From an uncultured Oscillospiraceae bacterium (GTDB taxonomy: Bacteria; Bacillota; Clostridia; Oscillospirales; Oscillospiraceae): a stretch of 6,182 nucleotides of DNA. The notes under the pieces are model-generated. The model searched no databases and was not told the origin of the DNA. It was given only the letters and a program-made list of their open reading frames with translations. The stretch lies in the NCBI GenBank assembly GCA_934655935.1, contig CAKUHJ010000109.1:1-6182 (forward strand), in the 5' to 3' direction. A program made the position numbers and the translations under genes. Position 1 is the first letter of the stretch, and each line of letters opens with the position of its first letter. Shown in pieces: positions 5,972 to 6,182 of this stretch.

Positions 5972-6000
5972 AGTATAGCACAGCTTCCCCTGTTTGACAA
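5972..6000 (-). promoter_or_regulatory. Sigma-A promoter of the seven-gene operon
   Basis: On the minus strand a -35 TTGTCA (6000-5995) and a -10 TATACT (5977-5972) are separated by exactly 17 bases; each box differs from consensus at one base. A start near 5965 would give a leader of about 30 nt before ATG 5935, containing the AGGGAGG ribosome site. A second TATAAT at 5965-5960 on minus has no fitting -35. No operator repeat is visible. Confidence 0.8.
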
Positions 6001-6047
6001 GGAAGGCGTCCGCAGAGAAAAAACTTATAAAAGCTTTCAAAAAGCAG

Positions 6048-6076
6048 TTGACAAACCGCGGCTTCTCCTTTATAAT
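6048..6076 (+). promoter_or_regulatory. Perfect consensus promoter for the tRNA
   Basis: TTGACA (6048-6053), a 17-base spacer and TATAAT (6071-6076) match the housekeeping sigma consensus at all 12 positions. The 30 bases upstream (about 6016-6045) are A/T-rich with A runs, like an UP element. Transcription should start near 6083, leaving a leader of about 29 nt to be removed before the mature tRNA 5' end at 6112. This is the pattern expected for a strongly expressed stable RNA. Confidence 0.9.
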
Positions 6077-6111
6077 ATCCCTGCTAACGATCGTTTGATC
6101 CTTATGCGCAT

Positions 6112-6182
6112 GGCGGTATAGCTCAGTTGGTAGAGCACCCGGTTCATACCCGTGTTGTCATCTGTTCGAGTCAGATTGCCGC
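6112..6182 (+). tRNA. tRNA-Met(CAT), elongator type, cut by window end
   Basis: A cloverleaf fits: acceptor GGCGGTA (6112-6118) with TGCCGC (6177-6182, last base outside); D arm GCTC/GAGC with loop AGTTGGTA; anticodon loop TTCATAC (6143-6149, anticodon CAT at 6145-6147); variable TTGTC; T arm ATCTG/CAGAT with loop TTCGAGT. The first acceptor base is G, set to pair with C72, and the anticodon stem lacks the three G-C pairs of initiator tRNA, so this is elongator Met rather than fMet. A lysidine-modified tRNA-Ile(CAT) is less likely because the loop and flanking CGG/CCG resemble Bacillus elongator tRNA-Met as I remember it. One oddity: anticodon-stem position 28-42 is C-U (6139, 6153), a mismatch. 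The discriminator and CCA lie beyond the window. Confidence 0.93.

Noticed and set aside
5994..5999. TTGACA on the plus strand as another tRNA promoter
   Set aside because: No -10 box stands at 16-18 bases; it overlaps the -35 of the minus-strand operon promoter, which explains it by near-symmetry.
6033..6045. Small hairpin GCTTT-CAA-AAAGC before the tRNA promoter
   Set aside because: Only five mostly A-T pairs with a 3-base loop and no U tract; likely part of the A-rich upstream stretch.
5552..6121. Plus-strand frame running through the divergent promoter region into the tRNA
   Set aside because: It crosses both promoters and the tRNA start, and its first part is the antisense of the M50 protease.
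1..6182. CRISPR array, riboswitch, toxin-antitoxin or phage-defence genes
   Set aside because: No spaced direct repeats, no recognisable aptamer pattern in either intergenic gap, and every long gene is accounted for by known families.

Overview
The window looks like chromosome of a GC-rich, Gram-positive spore-forming-lineage Clostridia, most likely Oscillospirales/Ruminococcaceae-type gut bacteria. This is inferred from gene content and order, not from a database search. The clues are a minus-strand cluster of site-2 protease, scpA, scpB, DUF2953, GerW/YtfJ, D-Ala-D-Ala carboxypeptidase and rluB, sigma-A-type promoters, AGGAGG-type ribosome sites, and a DUF4368-type large serine recombinase next door.

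Layout, left to right. Bases 1-828 (+) are the 3' part of a large serine recombinase whose catalytic half lies before the window. It marks one end of an integrated mobile element and is visibly less GC-rich than the genes to its right (32 of 60 bases on one sampled line, against 44 of 60 on a sampled rluB line). Bases 829-969 separate the recombinase from the convergent operon. They hold a good minus-strand intrinsic terminator (831-877) and a second hairpin (929-954). The element junction should lie in or beside this gap.

Bases 970-5935 are one tightly packed minus-strand operon of seven genes, transcribed right to left: site-2 protease, scpA, scpB, DUF2953 membrane protein, gerW-like, D-Ala-D-Ala carboxypeptidase, rluB. 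Junctions are 17-nt gap, 6-nt gap, 4-nt overlap, 20-nt overlap, 31-nt gap with a hairpin, and 1-nt gap. A promoter at 5972-6000 drives it. It combines chromosome condensation (ScpA/ScpB with SMC), envelope and spore functions (M50 protease, DUF2953, GerW family, penicillin-binding carboxypeptidase) and 23S rRNA pseudouridylation (RluB). The spmA/spmB genes that often sit between the carboxypeptidase and rluB in relatives are absent here.

Bases 6048-6182 (+) hold a perfect consensus TTGACA-17-TATAAT promoter and an elongator-type tRNA-Met(CAT), cut by the window end just before its last acceptor base. It is divergent from the operon.

I found no clearly new biological system. The most useful second-look items are the element junction, a 26-bp perfect palindrome inside the carboxypeptidase signal-peptide codons, a hairpin abutting that gene's start codon, the missing spmAB, and a C-U mismatch in the tRNA anticodon stem.
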